Part shown: one piece after another, positions 1-8,515 of the stretch
How positions within the stretch are numbered: the stretch's first letter is position 1
Layout: every line of letters begins with the position of its first letter
Assembly (NCBI GenBank): GCA_018651345.1
Contig: JABIEF010000075.1
Span: forward strand, 1 to 32,496
Origin: Rhodobiaceae bacterium
GTDB taxonomy: Bacteria > Pseudomonadota > Alphaproteobacteria > Rhizobiales > TMED25
Reading direction: 5' to 3'
DNA: 32,496 nt
Notes under the pieces: model-generated
What the model was told of the DNA's origin: nothing
Databases searched by the model: none
Seen by the model: only the letters and a program-made list of their open reading frames with translations
Position numbers and translations under genes: made by a program

Positions 1-204
1 AAGAAAATATTAAATGATGATAGGATTGAATCGGTTTCATACGGAACTGATGGAGGTTTTTTTAGTAAAGTTGGTTGGCCAACATTGGTTTGCGGCCCGG
101 GTAACATCAAACAAGCGCATCAACCCAATGAGTATATTAATATAGAAGATATAGAAAATTATATGAAATTTGTGATTAAATTAGCCAATGAACTTAATGC
201 TTAA
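1..204 (+). CDS. argE: Acetylornithine deacetylase (ArgE), C-terminal fragment truncated by window start
   Basis: Frame 1 reads KKILNDDRIESVSYGTDGGFFSKVGWPTLVCGPGNIKQAHQPNEYINIEDIENYMKFVIKLANELNA*; the GT(D/E)GG/AxF...PTxVCGPGxIxQAHxPxE(Y/F) pattern is typical of the ArgE/DapE M20 family C-terminus. Confidence 0.8.
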   Translation, partial: KKILNDDRIESVSYGTDGGFFSKVGWPTLVCGPGNIKQAHQPNEYINIEDIENYMKFVIKLANELNA

Positions 205-1075
205 TTTTATAATCTTTTCCACAGAACTCACATTTTATAATTACATTTCCATCAATTATAATATCTTCAATATCTTCTTTTATAAAAGATTTTAAAAGGG
301 ACTTTATTTTACTTTTAGAGCACTGACATGCATGTTTTAATGTTATTGGATTATATACAATTGTATTGTATTCATTAAAAAGTCTATAAAGGAGACTCTC
401 CGCACTAAGGGAGGGATCAATTAATTCGTCGTAAGTGACTGTATCTAAGAGATGATTTGTTGTATTCCATAGATCGTCATCTTTTATAGTTTGATTATTC
501 TTATTTGGCATTCTCTGTAGTATAATTCCCCCAGATATCCATTTTTCTCTTTGTCCATAGTATTTTATTTTACCACAGCTAAGAAATAATTTTGTAGGTA
601 TCTGTTCTGAATCTTGAAAATATGAATAGGCAGAAGACACTAAATCACCATCTTTTAGTTGAGTTATTCCTTGATACTTTTCCATTTCTGGTCCTTGGTC
701 TATTGTCATTGCCATATGGCCATTACCAAGTAACTGACTTATATTATTGATTATTTTTTCTTTGTTAAAATGAGCATAAGCTCTTATACTTCCTGGTGTT
801 TTAAAATCAACAATTAATAGATTAATCGGTCCATCTGAATTTAACTGACATGTAAACTTACCGTTAAATTTAAGTGCACTACCAAGCATTGAGCCAAGTG
901 CAATCGTTTCTCCCAAAATAATATTAACTTTTTCAGGGTATTCATGTTGGGATAGAATTTTATTTACAACATTCCTAGACTTAAATATTCTACCTCGTAT
1001 ATTGCCGCCCTCAAGCGAGAAAGGAGTGATAATGTCATCTTCGATGTTTTCTTGAATAAATTTAGATGATTTCAA
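194..1075 (-). CDS. hslO: Hsp33 family redox-regulated chaperone
   Basis: 293 aa ORF; C-terminal CQC...CEFC zinc-binding cysteines (CxC-Xn-CxxC) and GGIILQRMP motif typical of Hsp33. Confidence 0.93.
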   Translation of the reverse strand: MKSSKFIQENIEDDIITPFSLEGGNIRGRIFKSRNVVNKILSQHEYPEKVNIILGETIALGSMLGSALKFNGKFTCQLNSDGPINLLIVDFKTPGSIRAYAHFNKEKIINNISQLLGNGHMAMTIDQGPEMEKYQGITQLKDGDLVSSAYSYFQDSEQIPTKLFLSCGKIKYYGQREKWISGGIILQRMPNKNNQTIKDDDLWNTTNHLLDTVTYDELIDPSLSAESLLYRLFNEYNTIVYNPITLKHACQCSKSKIKSLLKSFIKEDIEDIIIDGNVIIKCEFCGKDYKIKH

Positions 1076-1079
1076 TAAA

Positions 1080-2012
1080 TCAAACCTTCATTCCCATGCA
1101 CCATGCAATAATTGCTTTTTGTACATGCAATCTATTTTCAGCTTCGTCCCATATAACAGATTGCCCGCCATCTATAACATCTTTTGTAACTTCTTCCCCT
1201 CTATGCGCAGGCAAGCAATGCATGAAAATAGCATTTGTGGATGCTATTTTCATTAAATCACTATTTATTTGAAACGGTTCTAACAGTTGTTTTTTTAATT
1301 GTGTATCTTTGTCTCCCATGGAGACCCAAGTATCAGTGATTACACAATCAGCATTTTTAATCGCTTCTTCTGGGATATGGGTTAAGAAAATTTTAGCATT
1401 TTTTTTCTTTGCAATTTTAGTTATTTCAGCCGATGGTTGTAACTCATCTGGACATGCTAAGTGTAATTCAAAATTAAATTTTTCGGATGCTTCTATCCAT
1501 GTGTTTGCAACATTATTTCCATCACCACACCATGCAATTTTTCTTCCTTGAATATTGCCAATTTTTTCTTCAAATGTCATAATATCTGCCATAATTTGAC
1601 AAGGGTGGTTAAGGTCGGATAATCCATTTATAACTGGTATTGTTGCATTATTAGCAAATTCAATTAGATCGCTATGTTTAGAAGATCTTATTATAATTGC
1701 GTTTATATATTTTGATAATACATGTGCCGTGTCACTAACAGTTTCACCTCTTCCTAGCTGTGTTTCTCCAGCAGGTAAAAATAGACTAGAGGCACCCAAT
1801 TGATTAATAGCAACTTCAAAAGAAACTCTCGTACGTGTCGAAGGTTTTTCGAACATCATGGCAATAGATTTTTTAGATGCTAATTTTGAATACTTATTAA
1901 TATTTGAATCTAAATCATTTTTAAGTATATGAGCATTAGCAATTATTTGCTGAAGATCGGTTGATTCAATCTCAGATATATTAATAAAGTGTCTTAGTTT
2001 TGTATTTTTCAT
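1080..2012 (-). CDS. argF: Ornithine carbamoyltransferase
   Basis: 310 aa; FEKPSTRTRVSFE carbamoyl-phosphate motif, HPCQ(I)MAD, FMHCLPAHRGEEV. Confidence 0.97.
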   Translation of the reverse strand: MKNTKLRHFINISEIESTDLQQIIANAHILKNDLDSNINKYSKLASKKSIAMMFEKPSTRTRVSFEVAINQLGASSLFLPAGETQLGRGETVSDTAHVLSKYINAIIIRSSKHSDLIEFANNATIPVINGLSDLNHPCQIMADIMTFEEKIGNIQGRKIAWCGDGNNVANTWIEASEKFNFELHLACPDELQPSAEITKIAKKKNAKIFLTHIPEEAIKNADCVITDTWVSMGDKDTQLKKQLLEPFQINSDLMKIASTNAIFMHCLPAHRGEEVTKDVIDGGQSVIWDEAENRLHVQKAIIAWCMGMKV

Positions 2013-2013
2013 A

Positions 2014-3195
2014 TTATTTCTTATTTTTTATGTTTTCACAACATTTAGAAATGATATTTGTAATTTCTAATATTTCTTTTTCACTAATAGTCAATGGCGG
2101 AAGCAATCTTAATACATTTTCTCCTGCACCAACGCTAAGTATTTTATTTTTAAATAATTCATCAGATAAGATAGTATTTTTAATATTACATTCTAATCCT
2201 ATCATTAATCCTTTGCCTCTTATGTTAGAAATTACTTCTGGATAATTTTTACAAATTATTTTTAAATTTTTATGAAATAATGTTGAATTTGTATTCACTT
2301 TTTCAAGGAAGTTATTTTCCTGAATAATGTCTAATACAGCATTACCAACGGCCATTCCAAGAGGGTTCCCACCAAAAGTTGAACCATGAGTTCCAGGAAT
2401 TAATCCATTCGATGCTTTTTCTGTCATTAAACATGCACCCATGGGGAATCCTCCGCCAATGCCTTTTGCAGCTGCCATAATATCTGGCTTTATATCAGCC
2501 CATTCGTGAGCGAATAATTTTCCTGTCCTACCCATTCCACACTGTACTTCATCTAAAATTAGCAATAGATTGTTTTTTTCTGTAATTTTTCTTAGCTCTT
2601 TTAGAAAACCAGTATCAATTGTTCTAATCCCCCCTTCACCTTGGATTGGCTCTATTAATATTGCAGCAGTTGTTTCATTAATTGTTTCATTAACTAGTTT
2701 AATATTATGTATTGGAATGTTATCAAATCCCTCTAATGGAATACCAAAACCTTCTAGATGATTAGGATTATTTGCAGCTGATATTGTTCCTAGAGTTCGA
2801 CCATGAAAGGCTCCCTCAAATGTTATAATTCTAGTTTTATTTTTATTTCCTAATGAAAAATGATATTTTCGTGCAGCTTTTATACTAACCTCAACTGCTT
2901 CAGCTCCTGAATTACAAAAAAATACTTTATCAGCGAATGTTAAATTAGTTAGTCTTTCAGCTAGTAATTCCTGTTCTGGAATTCTGTATAGATTTGAAAC
3001 ATGCCATAATTTCTTCGCTTGTTCTGTCAATTTATCAATTAGATATTTATTTGAATGCCCAACGGCATTTACAGCAATACCGCTAGCAAGGTCATAATAT
3101 CTTTCGCCACTTTCTGTGAACAGGAATATTCCTTCACCAGATTCAAAGGTTATAGGATTTCTGTTATATGTATTTGCTACCGATGAACTCATCAT
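2014..3195 (-). CDS. argD: Acetylornithine/succinyldiaminopimelate aminotransferase
   Basis: Class-III PLP aminotransferase: FCNSGAEAVE, FHGRTLG, LILDEVQCGMGRTGK, KGIGGGFPMGA. The ORF extends to 3222; MMSSSVANTYNR (start about 3192-3195) looks more native. Confidence 0.95.
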   Translation of the reverse strand: MMSSSVANTYNRNPITFESGEGIFLFTESGERYYDLASGIAVNAVGHSNKYLIDKLTEQAKKLWHVSNLYRIPEQELLAERLTNLTFADKVFFCNSGAEAVEVSIKAARKYHFSLGNKNKTRIITFEGAFHGRTLGTISAANNPNHLEGFGIPLEGFDNIPIHNIKLVNETINETTAAILIEPIQGEGGIRTIDTGFLKELRKITEKNNLLLILDEVQCGMGRTGKLFAHEWADIKPDIMAAAKGIGGGFPMGACLMTEKASNGLIPGTHGSTFGGNPLGMAVGNAVLDIIQENNFLEKVNTNSTLFHKNLKIICKNYPEVISNIRGKGLMIGLECNIKNTILSDELFKNKILSVGAGENVLRLLPPLTISEKEILEITNIISKCCENIKNKK

Positions 3196-3291
3196 TGCCT
3201 CTATTAAATAAAAAACCACCAAATAAATGGCGGATAATTTTGGAAATAACTACTTTAACCTTGATTTTATTTAAGTCAATCTTTTGTATAG

Positions 3292-4098
3292 CTATGATTT
3301 TACTTTATACCCTCTGCTGATCATTGAATAGCATATGCCATAGAGGATAATATTTAATATAAATAGAAATAATCCACCAAAGAAGACGTTGCTATCAGCA
3401 TATCCTGTTATTCCATATCTAAAGCCATCAATCGCATGGAAAAAAGGATTAAATTTTGCATATTGATAAACGGCATCAGGTAAATCTTTTATTGAGTAAA
3501 ATGTACCAGATAAAAATGTCATAGGTGTAATAATAAAATTCGTAATAGTCCCCATATGATCAAATTTTTCTGCCCATAATCCACCGGCGATCCCAATTAA
3601 AGCCATCATTAGAGAACCCATAACCACAAAGAAGAATGTTGTAAATATATTATGTATTGTGAAGTTAGTAAATTGAGCAATAATAAAAAAACCTATAATG
3701 GCCAGAAGAATGCCTCTTGTAATTCCACCTAGTGCGTAACCTGTTGTAACTTCGATTGAATTTAGCGGAGGCATTAAAATATCAATTATCACGCCCTGAA
3801 CTTTTGCGCTTACTATTGAAGAAGAAGTATTTGCAAAAGAATTTTGTAAAACAACCATCATTATTAGACCGGGGGCAAGAAAATTAACGAAAGGTAATCC
3901 ACCAATCTCAGGACGAGTTTTTCCAATTGCAACACTGAAAACAAATAAGAATAATAGACTGGTTACGATCGGGCCAAATATCGTTTGTTGCCAAACTTTT
4001 AGGAATCTCCTAACCTCTCTTGAGGTAAGAGTCCATAATCCTAGCCAGTTAACCCTACCAAAAGATCTTAATGTTTTTTTTCCAACGTACTGATTCAT
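3292..4098 (-). CDS. ABC-2 type transporter permease
   Basis: 268 aa, multiple hydrophobic segments, FLAPGLIMMVVLQNSFANTSSSIVSAKVQGVIIDILMPPLNSIEVTTGYALGG and TFLSGTFYSIKDLP typical of ABC-2 permeases. Confidence 0.9.
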   Translation of the reverse strand: MNQYVGKKTLRSFGRVNWLGLWTLTSREVRRFLKVWQQTIFGPIVTSLLFLFVFSVAIGKTRPEIGGLPFVNFLAPGLIMMVVLQNSFANTSSSIVSAKVQGVIIDILMPPLNSIEVTTGYALGGITRGILLAIIGFFIIAQFTNFTIHNIFTTFFFVVMGSLMMALIGIAGGLWAEKFDHMGTITNFIITPMTFLSGTFYSIKDLPDAVYQYAKFNPFFHAIDGFRYGITGYADSNVFFGGLFLFILNIILYGICYSMISRGYKVKS

Positions 4099-4261
4099 TT
4101 TTTTCCTCTAATTTATAGTGATTTATACAATTTATTTTTGGGATAAACAACACTAAAAGATTGCCGTATGAATAGCATATATAGTATTATGATAAATAAA
4201 AGTATTCTATATATAGAATATTTTCATTTTATTACCAATACTATTAAGTTAAGGAGAAAAA

Positions 4262-4744
4262 ATGGCTTGGACAGATGACAAAGTAAAAATTCTTAAAAAA
4301 TTATGGTCTGAAGGTCTTAGTGCAAGTCAGATTGCTAATAGGATTGGTGATGTAACAAGGAATGCTGTTATAGGAAAGGTTCATAGGTTGGGTCTAGAAA
4401 GTAGAGCAAAATCTATAAGAAGTAGTGATCTATCGGTAAGTCAATTAAAATCTAGTGTAGTTTCTGTAACATATTCTGGTAATTTAGCCCTTAAAGCTAT
4501 CATCGACCCTATAAATGATATGATATCTGTTCCTCCGTCTGAAACGCAAGGATTTGAAGCAGTGCAGATTTCTCCAGGTGAGCATGTTACTATACTTACT
4601 CTTAATGAAAATAGGTGTAAATGGCCCATAGGAGATCCAAATGATATAGATTTTCATTTTTGTGGTCATGAGCCACAGAGTAAGGCCCCATATTGTACTG
4701 AACATGCTAAAGTTGCGTTTAAGCCGTTAAGGGTAAGAAAATAA
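4262..4744 (+). CDS. gcrA: GcrA cell-cycle regulator
   Basis: N-terminal MAWTDDKVKILKKLWSEGLSASQIANRIGDVTRNAVIGKVHRLGL and C-terminal CKWPIGDPNDIDFHFCGHEPQSKAPYCTEHAKVAF match the GcrA architecture; preceded by AAGGAG. Confidence 0.95.
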   Translation: MAWTDDKVKILKKLWSEGLSASQIANRIGDVTRNAVIGKVHRLGLESRAKSIRSSDLSVSQLKSSVVSVTYSGNLALKAIIDPINDMISVPPSETQGFEAVQISPGEHVTILTLNENRCKWPIGDPNDIDFHFCGHEPQSKAPYCTEHAKVAFKPLRVRK

Positions 4745-4752
4745 TAGAATAA

Positions 4753-5646
4753 TTAGATAGTCAGTTGATATGAGACTGGAATCCATTTATATTTGCCTTT
4801 TTCTTTCCCGATGTAACCAATTGATGGGAAAGGCATGTGATAACCAATAATTGGTATTTTAGCATTAAAAACCATTTCAAGTATTTTCTTTCTTGTAATT
4901 ACAGCCTGTTCTTTATTATCATCGAATGCAACATGCCATTCAGGTACTTGAAGTGATACAACATAATGATTTGTAACGTCAGCGGTAATTAATAACTGAT
5001 TATCTTCACTTTCAATATAATAAGCCATATGGCCATTTGAATGGCCATATGCTTCTAATGCAGTTATGCCGCTTACAACATCCTGACCGCTTTCAATAAA
5101 TCGCATTCTGTCTGAGAGTGGTAAGCATATTCTATCAAAAAGTTTTTTATTTGGAATTCTTTGCTCTGGAACAAAATCTCCATTCTTCCAAAAATCATAT
5201 TCAACTCGGCCTATAACTATTTCAGCGTTTGGAAAATATTTATCATTTATAAGCTCTAATCCACCAATATGGTCAGGATGGCAATGGGTAATGACAATAT
5301 AATCGATATCAGAATGGTCGTAGCCGGCTTTTTCTAAAAGATGTATAAGCTGGCCTTTATTTTCATGGTTAAGATTGCCATTACCTGTATCAAATAGAAT
5401 TAGGTGTTTGCCGGTATTAACCAGAGTGGGAGTAAATCCATGCTCAAATCTTTTTGCAGGTAGATTATTTTCGATTGCTAGTTTATGTAACAATTTCTCA
5501 TCAATATTATTCCCAAATATTGGATAAGGACCGTCCCTTGATATAGTACTATCTAAAAATGTTGCAATTTCAAAATCACCTAAACTAAATCTATAAGTGT
5601 CAGGGCGAATTATACCAAGTTTTTTTTTGTTCATTTTATACCTCAA
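4753..5646 (-). CDS. MBL-fold metallo-hydrolase
   Basis: ITHCHPDHIGG (HxHxDH-type) motif, LILFDTGNG, EAYGHSNGHMAYYIES, GYHMPFPSIGYI. Confidence 0.88.
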   Translation of the reverse strand: MRYKMNKKKLGIIRPDTYRFSLGDFEIATFLDSTISRDGPYPIFGNNIDEKLLHKLAIENNLPAKRFEHGFTPTLVNTGKHLILFDTGNGNLNHENKGQLIHLLEKAGYDHSDIDYIVITHCHPDHIGGLELINDKYFPNAEIVIGRVEYDFWKNGDFVPEQRIPNKKLFDRICLPLSDRMRFIESGQDVVSGITALEAYGHSNGHMAYYIESEDNQLLITADVTNHYVVSLQVPEWHVAFDDNKEQAVITRKKILEMVFNAKIPIIGYHMPFPSIGYIGKEKGKYKWIPVSYQLTI

Positions 5647-5657
5647 TTTTTCTTAAT

Positions 5658-6518
5658 TTATTTTAAATATTTTGATATTGATGTTTTATATTCTTTGGAA
5701 GATGAAAGCTTTTCTAAATATTCCTTCTCTAACACTTTTACTTTATCATAGTTATTGTTATCACTAAGTGTTTTTAATGCATTTCTATAAGCTTCTAAGG
5801 CAGCAAAATATGGTATATGACCAGGTAAGCTTATGTTTATACCATATGATGACAATTGTTTTAAGCTTAATAGATCTGGAGAGACTCCTCCTAATATTAT
5901 AGGTATATCAAAACTACTTCCTAAAGTTTTAACATCATTTATATTATCAATATTAGGAAAAAACAAAGCGTCAGCCCCAATATTTTGATAGGCTTTCCCA
6001 CGTTTTAATGCTTCCTCAATACCAAGATATTTAGTCGAACCTGTCCTTGCTATTATCATCATCGAAGGATTTTTTTTTGCATTAACTGCAGCGTCAATTT
6101 TAGATGTTGCTTCTTCTATCGATATAAAATCTGGTATATCTGTTTTTTTGAATGGTAAGGGCAGATTAGTGTCTTCTATCGATATTCCTGAAGCACCAGC
6201 ATGCTCAAGTTCTTCAACAGACCTCATAACATTTAATGCATTCCCATAGCCATGGTCTGCATCGATTATGATAGGCATAGAACAAGATCTTTTTATTCGC
6301 CTAACTGCATCACTTAATTCAGTAATTGATAGTAGCATTAAATCTGGAGCAGACAAAAGGTTTAAAGACATTATCATTCCAGGTACAATGCCTACTTTAT
6401 AGTTAAGACTCTCTGCAATTTTACCTGACATCGGGTCAAATACAGTAGCAGGATGCACGCAACTTGCTTCACTTAAAGTTTTACGAAGAGATTCATTGGC
6501 ATTATTTATTATATTCAT
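5658..6518 (-). CDS. Isocitrate lyase/PEP mutase superfamily protein, PA4872-like oxaloacetate decarboxylase
   Basis: CVHPATVFDPMSGKIAESLNYKVGIVPG and IIIDADHGYGNALNVMRSVEELEHAGASGISIEDTNLP resemble oxaloacetate decarboxylases of the PEP mutase/isocitrate lyase superfamily. Confidence 0.82.
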   Translation of the reverse strand: MNIINNANESLRKTLSEASCVHPATVFDPMSGKIAESLNYKVGIVPGMIMSLNLLSAPDLMLLSITELSDAVRRIKRSCSMPIIIDADHGYGNALNVMRSVEELEHAGASGISIEDTNLPLPFKKTDIPDFISIEEATSKIDAAVNAKKNPSMMIIARTGSTKYLGIEEALKRGKAYQNIGADALFFPNIDNINDVKTLGSSFDIPIILGGVSPDLLSLKQLSSYGINISLPGHIPYFAALEAYRNALKTLSDNNNYDKVKVLEKEYLEKLSSSKEYKTSISKYLK

Positions 6519-6644
6519 TATTAATCCTTAAAAATGATAATTAAATTATTACATAATATTAACGAGAGATAAGATGCGCCCATGCTTCATATTTTTTTGC
6601 ATGGATATTGCTGTCTGATAACATTAGATATAATAATTTTTTAG

Positions 6645-7049
6645 CTAATCTTCAAGAGGCTTCCAATCGTCTTTTTTTTCATCCCATTGATCAAAAATAC
6701 TCTGGGCAGCTTTAAGTGCATGATTGGTTTTTGGGAATCCTATGTAAGGAGAACACTGAAGTATTACTTCTATTAATTCATCCTTAGTAGCCCCTCGATT
6801 TAAAGCACCTCTTACATGTAGGCCAACTTCATGGGGTAAATCTTGTGCTGCGGCGGCGGCCATAACAATCATTTCACGAGTTTTTAAATCTAAATTGGGT
6901 CTGTCCCATATTGTTCCAAAACAATAATCATGTATTGCATCAGCATGTGTAGGACAAATTTTATATAAATCTTCCCATCTTTCTAGACCTTCTTTGCCAA
7001 AAGATTCATCTCTAATTTTTTTCCCTCTTACGTATCTTTCGCTATTCAT
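6645..7049 (-). CDS. Carboxymuconolactone decarboxylase (CMD/AhpD-like) family protein
   Basis: 134 aa; GTIWDRPNLDLKTREMIVMAAAAAQDLPHEVGLHVRGALNRGATKDELIEVILQCSPYIGFPKTNHAL is a typical CMD domain. No CxxC motif visible. Confidence 0.88.
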   Translation of the reverse strand: MNSERYVRGKKIRDESFGKEGLERWEDLYKICPTHADAIHDYCFGTIWDRPNLDLKTREMIVMAAAAAQDLPHEVGLHVRGALNRGATKDELIEVILQCSPYIGFPKTNHALKAAQSIFDQWDEKKDDWKPLED

Positions 7050-7087
7050 TGAATTCTCCTTTTTAAATTAATTTTTTTATTAAATAG

Positions 7088-8152
7088 TTATTTTGTATAA
7101 AAATCCATATATGATTTTATGTTTTTTATACTTTCTGCATTGCATATAGCTCTTCCAATTGCTCTTGCTAACGTATCTGCTGCCAGAGTGCCAAGTTCAG
7201 TAATAGAATTTTCTCTTGGTTCTGGTATTTTTATATTATTATTTGAAATAGTAAATATTATATCCCCGTCTAACGGAGTATTAATGGGCCTAATTGATCT
7301 AGCTAAACCTGCTTGTGACATTATAGCAAGCCTTTTAAGTTCTACTGTATTTAAGTCAGCGTTGGTTGCAATAATTGCTATTGTAGTGTTTTCTCTAGGT
7401 TTCTGTGCTGTATTTTCTAATTTTGTATCTTTTAAAGCGTTGATAAAAGAAAGTTTTTTATAAGAACGGTCAGACAAAATATTGGAAGTATTGAATTCAT
7501 TATTAATTTCGAAAGGAGAGCCCCATAAGATGTTTGTTCCAGGAATTACCGTTGATCCAATTGAATTTACCACTACCAATGCTCCAATAACTAACTCTTC
7601 ATCAATTGTTAGTGATGCGCTGCCAATCCCACCTTTTAATTTCCCTGCTATCGCACCCATTCCTGCTCCATAATTTCCTAAAGGGAATTCAATTTTTGCA
7701 TTTTTGTAAGCTTCTATTCCAAGTTCATAGTAAGGGGAGATTGGATCCCAATTTTTATTTCCACCATTTTTTAGATCAAACAAACAAGCTGTCGGTATAA
7801 TTGGAGCTGAAATTGGCGACCCATCTATTTTATAGCCAATATTTTTATGTCCAATTAGTGAAGTTATAGCACTCGCTGAATCCAGTCCGTATACAGAGCC
7901 TCCTGAAATTACCAAGGCATTGATTTCATTCACCGTGTTAATTGGGTCCAATAGATCTAATTCACGGCTTGCAGGTGCTCCTCCACGAATATCGCATGAA
8001 GCAATAAACTTTTGACTAGGAACTAATGCCGTAACCCCTGTGATAATATCTTCATCCTCTGAATTACCAACCATTAATCCGCCAACATCTGTTATTAGAT
8101 TATTTTTACCAGGATATTTTTTACCAGAAAAATTTATCATTTTATTATACAT
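7088..8152 (-). CDS. P1 family peptidase (DmpA / NylC-like N-terminal nucleophile hydrolase)
   Basis: VGNSEDEDIITGVTALVP, ALVISGGSVYGLDSASA, PLGNYGAGMGAIAGKLKGGIGSAS, ENTTIAIIATNADLNTVELKRLAIMSQAGLARSIRPINTPLDGD are DmpA-family signatures. First ATG at 8152 or internal ATG at 8140. Confidence 0.9.
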   Translation of the reverse strand: MYNKMINFSGKKYPGKNNLITDVGGLMVGNSEDEDIITGVTALVPSQKFIASCDIRGGAPASRELDLLDPINTVNEINALVISGGSVYGLDSASAITSLIGHKNIGYKIDGSPISAPIIPTACLFDLKNGGNKNWDPISPYYELGIEAYKNAKIEFPLGNYGAGMGAIAGKLKGGIGSASLTIDEELVIGALVVVNSIGSTVIPGTNILWGSPFEINNEFNTSNILSDRSYKKLSFINALKDTKLENTAQKPRENTTIAIIATNADLNTVELKRLAIMSQAGLARSIRPINTPLDGDIIFTISNNNIKIPEPRENSITELGTLAADTLARAIGRAICNAESIKNIKSYMDFYTK

Positions 8153-8196
8153 ATTTAAAATTAAATATTAATTGATGATATTTAGTCAACACTTGG

Positions 8197-8225
8197 TTGA
8201 CTTGTTACCAGAGTGCTTCTATATA
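8197..8225 (+). promoter_or_regulatory. Candidate sigma70 promoter for rpmH-rnpA-yidC
   Basis: TTGACT (8197-8202), 17-nt spacer, TATATA (8220-8225), about 125 nt upstream of the rpmH start. Confidence 0.5.
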
Positions 8226-8348
8226 AATATAATATTTTATTTTATATTAAATTATTGATCGTTGTATAATTTTATATTAATTGTCTTTAGAATGATATAT
8301 TAATGATTTATAGATAATCTATTTTTTATATTTTTTGGAGTTATTGTT

Positions 8349-8483
8349 TTGAAACGTACATACCAACCAAGTGTTCTAGTAAGAAAAAGACGTCACGGTT
8401 TTCGTTCACGTAAAGCTACAAGTGGTGGATTAAGAGTAATAGCTAGACGTCGTGCTAAAGGACGTAAGCGTTTATCTGCTTAA
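8349..8483 (+). CDS. rpmH: 50S ribosomal protein L34 (not in supplied ORF track; TTG start)
   Basis: TTG-initiated 44 aa [44 protein letters not shown], canonical L34, with GGAG upstream and rnpA directly downstream. Confidence 0.97.
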   Translation: MKRTYQPSVLVRKRRHGFRSRKATSGGLRVIARRRAKGRKRLSA

Positions 8484-8515
8484 AATTTCCGGCCATAAAT
8501 TAGGCGTCTAAATCA

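Noticed and set aside
1066-1551. Plus-strand ORFs (1066..1272, 1309..1551) opposite argF
   Set aside because: Antisense to a clear ArgF coding sequence; low-complexity translations with no family signature.
4441-4705. Minus-strand ORFs inside gcrA
   Set aside because: Entirely within the GcrA coding sequence and without recognisable motifs.
7119-7800. Plus-strand ORFs 7119..7463, 7482..7673, 7606..7800
   Set aside because: Mirror-frame ORFs over the P1 peptidase gene; hydrophobic translations reflect reverse-complement codon bias.
8153-8348. Chromosome replication origin next to rpmH
   Set aside because: No cluster of TTATCCACA boxes and no dnaA/dnaN nearby; AT richness alone matches the genome background.
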